A program made the position numbers and the translations under genes. The notes beneath the pieces are model-generated. The model did no database searches and was not told where the DNA came from. It worked only from the letters and a program-made list of their open reading frames with translations. Below are positions 18,732-28,126 of a stretch of DNA of 64,000 bases, piece after piece. The stretch is from Lewinellaceae bacterium SD302. GTDB taxonomy: Bacteria; Bacteroidota; Bacteroidia; Chitinophagales; Saprospiraceae. Position 1 is the stretch's first letter. Each line of letters opens with the position of its first letter. The stretch lies in the NCBI GenBank assembly GCA_002591745.1, contig PDLQ01000016.1, positions 1 through 64,000 on the forward strand, in the 5' to 3' direction.

Positions 18732-19238
18732 ATGAAAGCCAACTTCACCCGCCACCTGGCCGAACTTGACGAAGATCAGCTCCGCCACGAACTTAACGAA
18801 TTGTACGGTCGCTTCGACAACGTCCGTGATTATTATAAAATGGAGCTGGCCGGCGACACCGAAGTGGTAGTGACCAAATACAAGAAAAAGATCCACCACT
18901 GTTTCTTCCCCGGCCGGGGGCGTGGCAAACGGGCGCGGAGCCAAAGCCGGGCTCTAATCAAAGAATTTCGCCAGATCAGCATCTTTCCGGCCGATGTGCT
19001 GGAGTTGGAAATTCACCGCACCCAGGCCATGGTCGACTGGATCATCAAATGGTACAACGAAAGCGACGCTTACTTTAACAGCCTCCAAACGGCCTTCGAG
19101 GCCTGCTGCAAAGCTACCGTAGCGCAGCAGCTGGAAGATCGCTACCAGGACCAGCTCAGGGGAATCGCCCAGACGTACCAGGGCTACCGGCGTAGAGGTG
19201 GGCGGAGTTTAGAAGGGATCTATTTGCGGTTTTTCTAA
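18732..19238 (+). CDS. DUF6155-like small helical protein
   Basis: A 168-residue cytoplasmic protein, mostly helical and highly charged. It starts MKANFTRHLAELDEDQLRHEL and has the central FFPGRGRGKRARSQSRALIKEF, a basic patch that could bind nucleic acid. It resembles the DUF6155 family by length and by the 'L..EL..LY..F..V..YY' N-terminus, but this is from memory of family character, not a search. No function is known. Stand-alone gene; a TGAATCATT repeat tract follows it. Confidence 0.7.
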   Translation: MKANFTRHLAELDEDQLRHELNELYGRFDNVRDYYKMELAGDTEVVVTKYKKKIHHCFFPGRGRGKRARSQSRALIKEFRQISIFPADVLELEIHRTQAMVDWIIKWYNESDAYFNSLQTAFEACCKATVAQQLEDRYQDQLRGIAQTYQGYRRRGGRSLEGIYLRFF

Positions 19239-19292
19239 TGAATCATCAGATCATTCTATCATTGAATCATTCTAACATTGAATCATTAGATC
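19239..19292. repeat. AATCATT-type repeat tract between convergent genes
   Basis: Imperfect iterations of AATCATTnnATCATTGAATCATT. The same word family appears at 19859-19945, 47483-47510 and 53318-53409. No coding potential. Confidence 0.5.
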
Positions 19293-19293
19293 A

Positions 19294-19818
19294 TCAATTC
19301 CCTAACGGTAACCGCAAAAACTGACACAGTACCCCACCGGCCAAAGCCAGTGTAACTACCCAGTAGCCCGTATGAATGGCCGGTAGTCTCCAACCCGTTT
19401 GGGCGAAATTGGCGTGGGTTGCCAGGATAGGCCCGACGAACATCAACCCGAAAAAGCCGCCGTGCATGGCGCCGTGGCCAAAGTGCATATGCCGGGTATA
19501 CATTCCGTACTTGGCATCCAGGGCATTGAGGTCGGTCCACAGGGCGCTGTTCACGTCGTTCCATTCGGGCAGCATCCCGAACATGCCCGAGAGGCCATAC
19601 TGGTGGATAACAACCATTTGTAGCATGAGGCAAACCAGGAAAGCGAAAACGTAGGCCAGGCCCATCGTCTTGAACATATTTGCGTTTTTGATGTCCTCGT
19701 CGCTTAGGCCCACGAGGCCTTGCCAGGTCTTGCCAAACAGTGGTCCGTACCAGATTGCCCCCACGAAAAATGGGATAAGAGCGACCACGAAGGCCAGCCA
19801 GAAGTTGAGTGGAAACAT
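19294..19818 (-). CDS. DUF1761 membrane protein
   Basis: A 174-residue integral membrane protein with four predicted helices (about residues 6-24, 51-72, 115-134, 145-166). The N-terminal FFVGAIWYGPLFGKTW is the DUF1761 signature. A His-rich loop RHMHFGHGAMHGG precedes helix 3. Function of the family is unknown. An alternative frame over the same DNA (19286-19633) is a shadow. Confidence 0.82.
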   Translation of the reverse strand: MFPLNFWLAFVVALIPFFVGAIWYGPLFGKTWQGLVGLSDEDIKNANMFKTMGLAYVFAFLVCLMLQMVVIHQYGLSGMFGMLPEWNDVNSALWTDLNALDAKYGMYTRHMHFGHGAMHGGFFGLMFVGPILATHANFAQTGWRLPAIHTGYWVVTLALAGGVLCQFLRLPLGN

Positions 19819-20300
19819 AGTGTAGGTGGTTTTAATTCTTGCTTCAATTTACGAAGGAATTCTAATGATCGAATGAGGTAATGACTAAATGATCGTATCG
19901 TAAGGCCCATTGAATCATTAATTCACTATCTCACTCTATCATTGTTGATTGCCAAAATGACAGCCTTCGGCCGAATCCACTTACATTCCGTCAGTTCACG
20001 GGACCTGGAACGGCCTTTGTAATTTGTGGGGTGGCTAGCAAAGTAGCAAGGTTCAAAGTTGGAACGTTGAACTTTTGTACGTAGGCCCAGGGTCGAGGAC
20101 CTCCGGTCCGAGGTACTTGTTAGAGCGGTAATTCAGCCTTCTGATTTTACGTTTTGCTGAATTGAAAGCGCTCTCTGTACTTTACCGACCTTGCTACTTT
20201 ACCTTCGGTGATCGTCCCTACGGTCCTCGGAGTTGAAGCCAAAAAAGTACACGTTAAACTGCATCTAAACTTCAATTTCCAAACTCTAACATCTATCAAA
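19819..20300. other. 482-nt intergenic region rich in dispersed motifs
   Basis: No gene seen. 19859-19945 carries AATCATT-type repeats. CAAAGTAGCA occurs at 20039-20048, and a near copy TTGCTACTTTAC at 20191 faces it, so the two form an inverted pair around 140 nt. A word GATCGTCCCTACGGTCCTCGGAG followed by TTGAAGCC (20210-20240) recurs at 62504-62532 and, inverted and diverged, at 31157-31196. The htpG promoter must lie in the last 60 nt but no clear consensus is visible. Confidence 0.45.
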
Positions 20301-22178
20301 ATGGCTAAAGGAAAAATATCCGTATCCACTGAGAATATCTTCCCGATCATCAAGCAATTCCTGTACTCCGATCAGGAGATCTTTTTGCGGGAACTCATAG
20401 CTAACGCTACCGATGCTACCTCGAAGTTGAAGACCATGCACTCCAAAGGGGAGTTCAAGGGTGAACTTGGTGAACTGAAGCTGGAAGTAAAAATTGATAA
20501 AGAAGCTAAAACGCTGACCATCTCCGATCACGGTATCGGGATGACCCAGGAGGAGGTGAAACGATACCTTAATCAAGTGGCCCTTTCCAGCGCTCAGGAG
20601 TTCGTGGAAAAGTATCAGGACGACGCCAGCGTGATCGGCCATTTCGGTCTTGGTTTTTACTCTGCATTTATGGTGGCCGACAAGGTGGAAGTAATCACCA
20701 AGTCTTATCAGGCAGAAGGTGATGAAGCTACTTACTGGGCCTGTGAGGGTGACCCTTCCTACCAGATCAAAAAGGCAAAGCGCGAGGAGCGGGGTACCGA
20801 CGTGATCCTGCACATCAGTGCCGACAGCGAGCAGTTCCTGGAAGACAGTGAGATAGAAGGTCTGCTGAACAAGTACTGTAAGTTCCTGCCCTTCCCGATC
20901 CAGTTCGGCATGAAAACGGAAACCTTTGAGGTCGAAGCAGAGAACGAAGGCGATGAGCCGGAAAGCAAGGAAATTGAGGTTCCGAACATCATTAATAACC
21001 CCGACCCGCTCTGGAAAAAGCAACCGAGCGAACTGACCGACGAAGACTACGTAGCTTTTTATAAAGAACTACACCCCTTCAGCCCGGACCCGATGTTCTG
21101 GATTCACCTTAATATCGATTACCCCTTCAACTTGACGGGTGTACTGTATTTCCCTAAACTGGGTAACGCGCTAACCGACAACCAGCGTAACAAAATCAGT
21201 CTTTACAGCAATCAGGTCTACGTTACTGACGATGTCAAGGAGATCGTACCCGAATTCCTGACCCTGCTGCACGGCGTTATCGACAGTCCAGACATACCAT
21301 TGAATGTTTCCCGCTCCTACCTTCAGGCCGACGGCAACGTTAAGAAAATCACCGGTTACATCACCAAAAAGGTAGCCGACAAACTGAACGAACTCTTCAA
21401 GGAAGACCGTAAAGTCTACGAGGAAAAATGGAGCGATCTGGGCCTTTTCGTTAAGTACGGTATGATCACCGAGGATAAATTCTACGACCGGGCGAAGAAA
21501 TCAGCTTTGCTTAAGAACACCGACGGAAAATTCTTCACCCTGGCCGAATACCAGGAGCGTATCGCCGCCAACCAAACCGATAAGCACGATAAGGTCATCG
21601 CCATCTACACCAACAATGCCGATGTTCAGCACTCCCCAATTCAGGGTGCTAAGGACCGTGGTTACGATGTACTGGTGCTGGACCAGGGGATGATTGACAG
21701 TCCCTTCATCCAGACGCTGGAGCGTAAGGAGGAAGGCTGGACCTTTGTCCGTGTAGACAGCGCTACCCCCGATCAACTTGTACAAAAGGACGAGGAGATC
21801 GAGAACTTGCTCGGCGAAGAAGAAACCGAAAAGGTCAAGGAACTCTACACGGAGATCGTTGGCAGTAACGGCACCGTAGAAGTCAAGCCCTTGGGTACCA
21901 CTGACCAAGTCGTACAGATCGTCAAGCCAGAATTCATGCGCCGCATGATGGAAATGCAGGCTATGCAGGGAATGGACACCAGTATGTTCCCGGATACCTA
22001 CCAGGTGATCGTAAACGCCAACAACCCCCTGGTCAAAGAACGCCTCCTGGCCGAAGCTGATGAAGAGGCTCGCAAGGAAAAAGCCGATTACCTTTATAAA
22101 CTCGCCTTGGTCAGTCAGCAAATGCTGAGTGGAGAGGAGTTGACTAAGTTTGTGCAACGGAGTCTGAATAGAGTTTAA
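20301..22178 (+). CDS. htpG: molecular chaperone HtpG (Hsp90)
   Basis: A 625-residue Hsp90. ATG 20301 is chosen because MAKGKISVSTENIFPIIKQF is the family start; the frame is open 31 codons further upstream without similarity. ATPase motifs: LRELIANATDA (Bacteroidota form of EL.SNA.DA, here with A for S), DHGIGMT and HFGLGFYSAFMV. The middle domain has NVSRSYLQ (usually NVSRE.LQ). The C-terminal dimerisation region ends after QRSLNRV. Cytosolic ATP-dependent chaperone, usually heat-induced. Confidence 0.95.
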   Translation: MAKGKISVSTENIFPIIKQFLYSDQEIFLRELIANATDATSKLKTMHSKGEFKGELGELKLEVKIDKEAKTLTISDHGIGMTQEEVKRYLNQVALSSAQEFVEKYQDDASVIGHFGLGFYSAFMVADKVEVITKSYQAEGDEATYWACEGDPSYQIKKAKREERGTDVILHISADSEQFLEDSEIEGLLNKYCKFLPFPIQFGMKTETFEVEAENEGDEPESKEIEVPNIINNPDPLWKKQPSELTDEDYVAFYKELHPFSPDPMFWIHLNIDYPFNLTGVLYFPKLGNALTDNQRNKISLYSNQVYVTDDVKEIVPEFLTLLHGVIDSPDIPLNVSRSYLQADGNVKKITGYITKKVADKLNELFKEDRKVYEEKWSDLGLFVKYGMITEDKFYDRAKKSALLKNTDGKFFTLAEYQERIAANQTDKHDKVIAIYTNNADVQHSPIQGAKDRGYDVLVLDQGMIDSPFIQTLERKEEGWTFVRVDSATPDQLVQKDEEIENLLGEEETEKVKELYTEIVGSNGTVEVKPLGTTDQVVQIVKPEFMRRMMEMQAMQGMDTSMFPDTYQVIVNANNPLVKERLLAEADEEARKEKADYLYKLALVSQQMLSGEELTKFVQRSLNRV

Positions 22179-22208
22179 ATCAATTCAAGATTTTAGATTC
22201 AGGATTTT

Positions 22209-22260
22209 AGATTTTAGATTGCCGTACGAGCGTATACGCCGTGCGAGCAATCTAAAATCT
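22209..22260. repeat. perfect 14-bp inverted repeat between htpG and lpxH
   Basis: AGATTTTAGATTGC at 22209-22222 and its exact complement GCAATCTAAAATCT at 22247-22260 enclose a 24-nt GC-rich loop. Further GATTTTAGATT words flank both sides (22187-22290), making the whole gap an AT-rich repeat cluster. It may end htpG transcription, though no run of T follows directly. Confidence 0.55.
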
Positions 22261-22292
22261 TGAATCAAAAATCCGGAATCTAAAATTTTCAA

Positions 22293-23033
22293 ATGCCCAT
22301 CTACTTCGCCTCCGACTTCCACCTAGGCATCGACGCCAAGCACTCCACACAGGAGCGGGAGCGGCGCGTGGTAGCCTGGCTGGAACATTGCCGCCAGGAT
22401 GCAGAAGCTGTTTACTTAGTTGGTGACTTATTTGAGTTCTGGTTCGAGTGGAAAAGAGTCATTCCAAAAGGCTACGTCCGTTTCCTGGGTAAACTGGCCG
22501 AGTTGGTGGACCAGGGTATTGATGTACATGTCTTTACGGGTAACCACGACATGTGGCTTTTTGATTACCTGGAAACGGAGATTGGCGTAAAGCTTCATCG
22601 TCAGCCAATTGAAATCACCTTACAGGGAAAGAACTTCCTGATCGGCCACGGCGACGGACTCGGTCCGGGTGATCATGGCTACAAGCGCCTTAAAAAGCTC
22701 TTTGCTTTTAAACCCGCCCAGTGGCTACTGGCGCGTTTTCACCCCAATTTTACGATGTGGATCGCCTACTTCTGGAGTGGGTTCAGCCGCAGTTCCCAAC
22801 CCGCCGAAGCAGAATTTTTGGGCGCTGAAAAAGAGTGGCTGGCGGTGTACAGCGAAAAGAAACTTGCCCAGAACCCCAGCCTGGATTATTGCATCTTCGG
22901 CCATCGCCACCTACCCATCGATCATACTTTGAGTAACGGCAGGAGCCGCTACCTGAATCTGGGGGAGTGGCTGCATTATTATACCTACGTTCGCCTGGAG
23001 GACGGGGAGTGTACTTTGCTTACTTGGAAATAG
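22293..23033 (+). CDS. lpxH: UDP-2,3-diacylglucosamine diphosphatase
   Basis: A 246-residue calcineurin-like phosphoesterase of lipid A synthesis. Metal motifs in order: SDFHLG (D8, H10), LVGDLFEFWFEW, FTGNHD (N, H), IGHGDGLGPGD, and FGHRH. GDLFEFW and GHGDGLGPGD are diagnostic of LpxH. Acts at the inner membrane, cleaving UDP-diacylglucosamine to lipid X and UMP. Its presence confirms an LPS-producing outer membrane. Confidence 0.92.
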   Translation: MPIYFASDFHLGIDAKHSTQERERRVVAWLEHCRQDAEAVYLVGDLFEFWFEWKRVIPKGYVRFLGKLAELVDQGIDVHVFTGNHDMWLFDYLETEIGVKLHRQPIEITLQGKNFLIGHGDGLGPGDHGYKRLKKLFAFKPAQWLLARFHPNFTMWIAYFWSGFSRSSQPAEAEFLGAEKEWLAVYSEKKLAQNPSLDYCIFGHRHLPIDHTLSNGRSRYLNLGEWLHYYTYVRLEDGECTLLTWK

Positions 23034-23232
23034 GAGTCAGGATCACCGTTGGTCGCTATGCTTCCTCGGTTTTGGGAAATAGGAGCCGAGCGGGTTGCGT
23101 CCCAGGGACGTGTACACGCTACGCTTTATTCCTACTGAAGGTCAGACTGCATAGCAGTCGGACTGTCGCGCTGGCTCTTATTTCTAAAAGCGCAGCACTC
23201 CTATCTCCTATTTCTTAGCTGGCAAAGTAGCA
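23028..23232. repeat. intergenic repeat with GAAATAGGAG ends and CAAAGTAGCA motif
   Basis: GAAATAGGAG at 23028 and CTCCTATTTC near 23207 are inverted ends. The right part (TAAAAGCGCAGCACTCCTA) is nearly identical to 40494-40514 (TAAAATCGCAGCGCTCCTA). CAAAGTAGCA follows at 23223. The inner part contains small hairpins such as GACTGCATAGCAGTC. No coding potential. Confidence 0.5.
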
Positions 23233-23237
23233 GCGCT

Positions 23238-26200
23238 TTACCGAAGAATCGAAACATCTCCCCGGTAGAGCAAGGTCCGCCCATCCAGGAAACTCACTTC
23301 GATCATGTAGACGTAGACGCCGGTACTGGCTGGTTTTTCCCGGTACATACCGTCCCAGAGTTGAATACCGTCCAGACAGTTCGGTTCCAGGCTGGTAGCT
23401 TCGTATATCTGACCGCCCCAGCGATCAAAGATCCGTACGAAGTTGACTGATTGTACGCCTAGACAGGCGAAAATGCGGAAGTCCTCATTACGCCCGTCAC
23501 GGTTGGGGCTGAATACGTTCGGGATGTAGACATTACGATTAGCATCCACCTCCACGAAGATATCGGCGAAGGCTTGACAGCCATTGGCATTAGTTACCTG
23601 GAAGGTGTAATCCGTGCTCTCTAGCGGGAAAATCGTCGGTGCGCGTACGGTGTCGCTGCTCAGGAAATCTCCCGGTGTCCACAAGAAGTCGTAAACATCT
23701 CCAGCCGGGCTGATGATCGGATTGAGCACCGTCAGACTATCGCCCAACTCGATCAAAATACTTTCCGGCAGATCCACCAGAATTTGCGGCGGCTGATTCA
23801 CGCTGAAGGTATCGCTGACCGAACAACCGACCGTATCGAATACCGTCACTACGGTCTGACCGGCAAAGGTCGTCCCTGGCTGGGTAACCGGAATCTGGAA
23901 ACCATCGTTATTCACGCTAAAGCTGAAGTCAGCAAACTCGCTGCTGCGGCCACCGAAAGCCGTATCGATCAGTACGAGTGTCGTCTCTCCGAAACACAAT
24001 GGCTCCTCGATAGGCAGCAGGCTGAAGGTAATCGGCGTCGGCTCACCAATGGTGTAGCTCAATTCATCGGTACAGCCCTTTATGTCGGTCACGGTCACGT
24101 TGTAGGTGCCGGGAGACAGGTTCGTGGCCGTACTTGAACTAGGCGGGGCGACCCCGCCACTCCAGGTGTAAGGCTCAGTTAATAAGGGGTTATTGTTGCC
24201 ACTCGATACGAATACACTGATAATACCGTCGGTATCCCCGGCACAGCTCACGGCCGTGGTGGTTTCCAGGTCATTCAGACTCAACACTAACTCATCTGGT
24301 TCGGTAACTTCAACAACCTGCTGACGAGCACATCCGTTGGCGTCCGTAACGTTGGCGGTGTAAATGCCGGCAGAAAGGTTATCCTCAATGGGGGTAGTAT
24401 TACCACTACCTACCCAGAAAAAGTCGAAGGGTTGTGTTCCACCCATCGGGTCCAGGGTGATCATACCATCACTCAGGCCGTTACAACTTACTGGCTCGAT
24501 CTCCACACCGATTACGATCTCCTCCGGACTCTGAATGGTGTCGGAAAAAGTAACTCCACAAGATCCGTCGGTGATGTCTACGGAAATTTCACCGCGACAT
24601 AGCATATCCACCATACTGGTAGCTACACCGAGTTCGGTATCTCCGTTACTCCAAACAAAGTTGAAGGTGCCGTTCGTCCCGTCGCTGTAATTGGCCATGA
24701 CGGTAGCCGCACCGTTACAGGTTACGTCGTCAGGGCAAGTCACGGGTACCAGACTGGTAAACTCTGCCGTAATGCTCGGGGGGTCCGGCAAGACGATGGT
24801 GTCGACTAATGGCGTACAGTCATTAGCATCTACAACGGTCACGAAATAAGTACCGGCTGCCAGACTGGTCAGTGGATTAATCGTGCCCGGTTCGTTCGGG
24901 TTGGTTGACCAGGTATAAGTGTAAGGCGGCGTGCCACCACTCGGGAACAGTTGAATGCGACCATTACTCTCACCGGGGCAGGTAGGCGTTTGCACCTGTA
25001 CACTATCGAGGGCAACCAGGCCAGGACTCAATACACAAGCCGTATCTATCGTAAAACAAGCGTCTACTGCGGTGATGGTTACGGTGTAGCAGCCGGGCGC
25101 AAGGTTAGTGATTGTTGTGGTGTTGGGGCCAGTGGCAATGATGTCGCCGTCCTCATTAGCCCACTGATAGGTGCTGATGGGCCCGCTACCGTCGGTGGCC
25201 ACTACGGTCAGTTCTCCATCGGTGGATTCCGGGCAGCTCACGAAAGTATCGTCGAAAGCGGTAATGATCGGTCCCTGAGGGGAGGAAATGTCAAAAGTTT
25301 CGATTTGTTCACAGCCGTTAGCGTCGGTTACGGTCACCATAAAATTGGTGCCGGCCACCAAACCGGTTGCGGTACTGTCCAAGTCAGCCGTAGAAGACCA
25401 AGCGTACGTATAAGGGTAAACCCCACCGTCGACCACTACGGTAGCCGTACCATCGGAACCTGTCTCACAGGTTTCGTTGGTGGTGATCACTTCGGTAATC
25501 TGAAGCAAGGTAGGCTCTTCAATAGTGAAGGTAGTATCGATGGTGCAACCTTCGTCATCCGTCATCGTCAAGGTGTAGCTGTCTGGGCCGAGATTATCGA
25601 TTTCGGTAGTGGTGATCGTATTCGTTGGTACAGGGGCGTTGGCGCTCCACACAAAAGTATAGGGCAGGTCGGGCATGCCGCCGGGGCCGTTAAAGGTCGT
25701 TACACCGGTAGCAAAAATAGAGCCGTTGTCATCGCCGAAGCACTGTACGTCTTCCACTACGGCATTGACCGAAAGTATCTTGTCTGCCAGCACGTTGAAG
25801 CTGGAGATCGCCTCACAGCCGTTATCGTCGGTTACGGTGACTTCATAGAAGCCGGGGTCCAGATTGTCCAGGGTGACCATTGTACCCGTGGCCATTTCAT
25901 TGTTAGACCAGCTAAAGGTATAATCACCAGACATCGTCGTTCCGCCAGAAGCAGAGATGGTGATCGATCCGTCTTCGGAGCCGGAGCAGGTAGCGTCGGT
26001 AACTGCATCATCGGGTTCCATCGGAAGAACTAATACGCGAGCCGGGTCACCAAGGGGTAAAGCGGCTTCTACGGTACAGCCGGTAGGGGAAGTAACCGTT
26101 ACCTCATAAGTGAAAGGAGCGTCCAATCCGGTAATGCAAGCTGTATTGGCGGCCGTATTGTTCCAGTTAAAGGTATAACCGGCGGCAACCGGGTCATCTA

Positions 26201-27953
26201 CTACAAAGCCGTCGAGAGTTACCTGAATACAGATCACTCCATCGCTTAGCCCGAAGCAGGACGGAAGGGTGTCCAGAATTGAAAGTCCCAATGCCGGTGG
26301 TGCAAAAACTTCCACGGTATCCTGTACGATGTCACCGTTGCAATCTTCTACCCGGGTGGCATAAATACCCGCACCAAGCCCACAGAATTCTACTTCGCTC
26401 GGGCTGCCCGAAATCATCGTTACGGGCTCGAATGGATTGTTCATCGGTGCGATCTGGCGGTAGGTGATCTCATAATCTGTACATCCACCGGCGGCAATCA
26501 CGTTGATACACCCGTCGAGGGAACCCTGACAAGAAATACTATCAGTCGTTACATCTACGAAGAAAGGATCGGAGGAAAGACATACCGTGCCATTATTTAT
26601 AATAAAGCCGGCATTGGAATTCGTGAGCGTAGAAACCTCGATCGGAATTGGCATATCCGTAAAGGTCAGCGGACTACACTCGCCCAGGTCGCCGATAGCC
26701 GTAAAGCATAATTCATAGATCTCGTCACCGTCCACCAGGGTTTGCCCCGTACCCGTCAGGTCGGTATATGTTACCCGGCCCGTACCGTTTGGCTGGCTAC
26801 CTCCGGCGGAAAGAGGTCCGTTTATACTTCCACTGGTGAAGCCGGGAAGGTTACCCGGGGTCGTAATACTGGTCATTTCCAATACGGTCGGATCGTAGCT
26901 GAGCGAATGCTGAAAGCCCAGTACGTCCACGAAACCGGCTACCGTGGCCGAAACGCAAAACATTTCCCCTGGCAAATGATTCTCAAACGGAAAAGTAAAG
27001 GTCACCGCGTCACAACTACCCTGATCCACTACGCGGGAAGCCTCACAGGACTTGCCGTCCTCTACGGTAATGCGGTAGTCGCCAGGTTGGGGAACGGTAT
27101 AGTTAATTACTTCGTCGTGGCCCACGCCGGCCACAATGGCCGTACCGGTGATCGTGGGGTCGCTGGTCAGTTCGATAGTTACGTTGTACTCATTGCCTGG
27201 AAGCAGTTCGGGCAGGCCGCCGCGTACGCGGAAACTACCCTCACAACCCGTCTGTACCGCATCGTTAATCTCGATCTCGTTCAAATAAGCCACGGCAAAA
27301 GTGGCGGAGATATTCAGGTCCAGACACTGTCCGGGCGGATTGGCCGGATTATTGTTCTCCCGCTCGTAAACGGCCAGTTGGCTTATTGGGTCAAGAGCAT
27401 CGAAGGTGATCGGAGCAAAGTGTACGATCCTGGGTACCGGGGCACCGGCAACTGGAAAGGCTCCCTGAATCTGACCCAGGTTCCAGAACCAGCCGTCTCC
27501 GTCCAGGTCCGCTCCACTATCTACAAAAAAGCCGAAAGGGGAGGCGATCACCTCGCTGTTCAATACGCAGGGGTCGGCGGCGATGTCTTCCAGTGCCGGT
27601 CCTTCGGTAGTAGGGGGGCAATCGAATAGCGCGTAACCTATCCCTGCCGGGGTAGTGTTCACGGGGTCACCGTTCAGACTAATGCTACCGTTGTCATGGT
27701 TGATGAAAATACTGTCGCCAAAACAGAGGAAGATCGTATCCGGGGTCGCATCATTACTTTGGCCGATGAAGGGCCCGAAATTTTGAATCACCCCCGCATC
27801 CTGTCCGGCGCAGGGCATCCGGGCAATACCATCCTCCACGGCCTCTCGGTCCACGGGAATGAAGGTGGGGTTTTGGGCTAACAAAGTAGCAGTGCCAGTA
27901 AATAACAGGGAAAAGCACAGCATGGCGACCGCGCGAGTTAAACTTAGTTTCAT
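23238..27953 (-). CDS. giant SprB-repeat surface protein with CHU_C (T9SS type B) C-terminus
   Basis: A 1571-residue secreted protein. Signal peptide: MKLSLTRAVAMLCFSLLF and on to LLAQ. A Lewinella-type N-domain (FGPFIGQSNDATPDTIFLCFGD) covers about 50-230. A cohesin-like domain lies at about 320-455 (GFQHSLSYDPTVLEM). Then come about eleven SprB/PKD-like repeats of the form C.G..DG.I......GG..PY.Y.WS...........L..G.Y.VTVTD..GC, roughly 460-1400. The C-terminal 85 residues (VYIPNVFSPNRDGRNEDF, FDRWGG, WDG, TGVYVYMIE) are the gliding-motility-associated CHU_C domain that directs T9SS export and surface attachment. Likely an adhesin or gliding-related filament. Long plus-strand ORFs across it are shadows. 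Confidence 0.93.
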   Translation of the reverse strand: MKLSLTRAVAMLCFSLLFTGTATLLAQNPTFIPVDREAVEDGIARMPCAGQDAGVIQNFGPFIGQSNDATPDTIFLCFGDSIFINHDNGSISLNGDPVNTTPAGIGYALFDCPPTTEGPALEDIAADPCVLNSEVIASPFGFFVDSGADLDGDGWFWNLGQIQGAFPVAGAPVPRIVHFAPITFDALDPISQLAVYERENNNPANPPGQCLDLNISATFAVAYLNEIEINDAVQTGCEGSFRVRGGLPELLPGNEYNVTIELTSDPTITGTAIVAGVGHDEVINYTVPQPGDYRITVEDGKSCEASRVVDQGSCDAVTFTFPFENHLPGEMFCVSATVAGFVDVLGFQHSLSYDPTVLEMTSITTPGNLPGFTSGSINGPLSAGGSQPNGTGRVTYTDLTGTGQTLVDGDEIYELCFTAIGDLGECSPLTFTDMPIPIEVSTLTNSNAGFIINNGTVCLSSDPFFVDVTTDSISCQGSLDGCINVIAAGGCTDYEITYRQIAPMNNPFEPVTMISGSPSEVEFCGLGAGIYATRVEDCNGDIVQDTVEVFAPPALGLSILDTLPSCFGLSDGVICIQVTLDGFVVDDPVAAGYTFNWNNTAANTACITGLDAPFTYEVTVTSPTGCTVEAALPLGDPARVLVLPMEPDDAVTDATCSGSEDGSITISASGGTTMSGDYTFSWSNNEMATGTMVTLDNLDPGFYEVTVTDDNGCEAISSFNVLADKILSVNAVVEDVQCFGDDNGSIFATGVTTFNGPGGMPDLPYTFVWSANAPVPTNTITTTEIDNLGPDSYTLTMTDDEGCTIDTTFTIEEPTLLQITEVITTNETCETGSDGTATVVVDGGVYPYTYAWSSTADLDSTATGLVAGTNFMVTVTDANGCEQIETFDISSPQGPIITAFDDTFVSCPESTDGELTVVATDGSGPISTYQWANEDGDIIATGPNTTTITNLAPGCYTVTITAVDACFTIDTACVLSPGLVALDSVQVQTPTCPGESNGRIQLFPSGGTPPYTYTWSTNPNEPGTINPLTSLAAGTYFVTVVDANDCTPLVDTIVLPDPPSITAEFTSLVPVTCPDDVTCNGAATVMANYSDGTNGTFNFVWSNGDTELGVATSMVDMLCRGEISVDITDGSCGVTFSDTIQSPEEIVIGVEIEPVSCNGLSDGMITLDPMGGTQPFDFFWVGSGNTTPIEDNLSAGIYTANVTDANGCARQQVVEVTEPDELVLSLNDLETTTAVSCAGDTDGIISVFVSSGNNNPLLTEPYTWSGGVAPPSSSTATNLSPGTYNVTVTDIKGCTDELSYTIGEPTPITFSLLPIEEPLCFGETTLVLIDTAFGGRSSEFADFSFSVNNDGFQIPVTQPGTTFAGQTVVTVFDTVGCSVSDTFSVNQPPQILVDLPESILIELGDSLTVLNPIISPAGDVYDFLWTPGDFLSSDTVRAPTIFPLESTDYTFQVTNANGCQAFADIFVEVDANRNVYIPNVFSPNRDGRNEDFRIFACLGVQSVNFVRIFDRWGGQIYEATSLEPNCLDGIQLWDGMYREKPASTGVYVYMIEVSFLDGRTLLYRGDVSILR

Positions 27954-28126
27954 ACAACACTAGGATTTCGTCGGCTATCGAAGAAAATGAATAATCGAAG
28001 CAGACGGTATGGAGAAGGACACCATAAAACATGTCCTTCCCTGGGATTATCTTCGGTAAAACGCGCTTAAGCGGGCCAAAAGTACCAAAGGGGTGTTAAA
28101 AAGTAACGAGCCTTTTAAAAGAACTC

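Noticed and set aside
24951-27629. Long plus-strand ORFs of 360 and 295 codons (24951-26033, 26742-27629)
   Set aside because: They lie antisense to the SprB-repeat gene, whose own frame has clear domains; the opposite frame is open because of repeated Thr/Gly/Asp codons and shows no family pattern.
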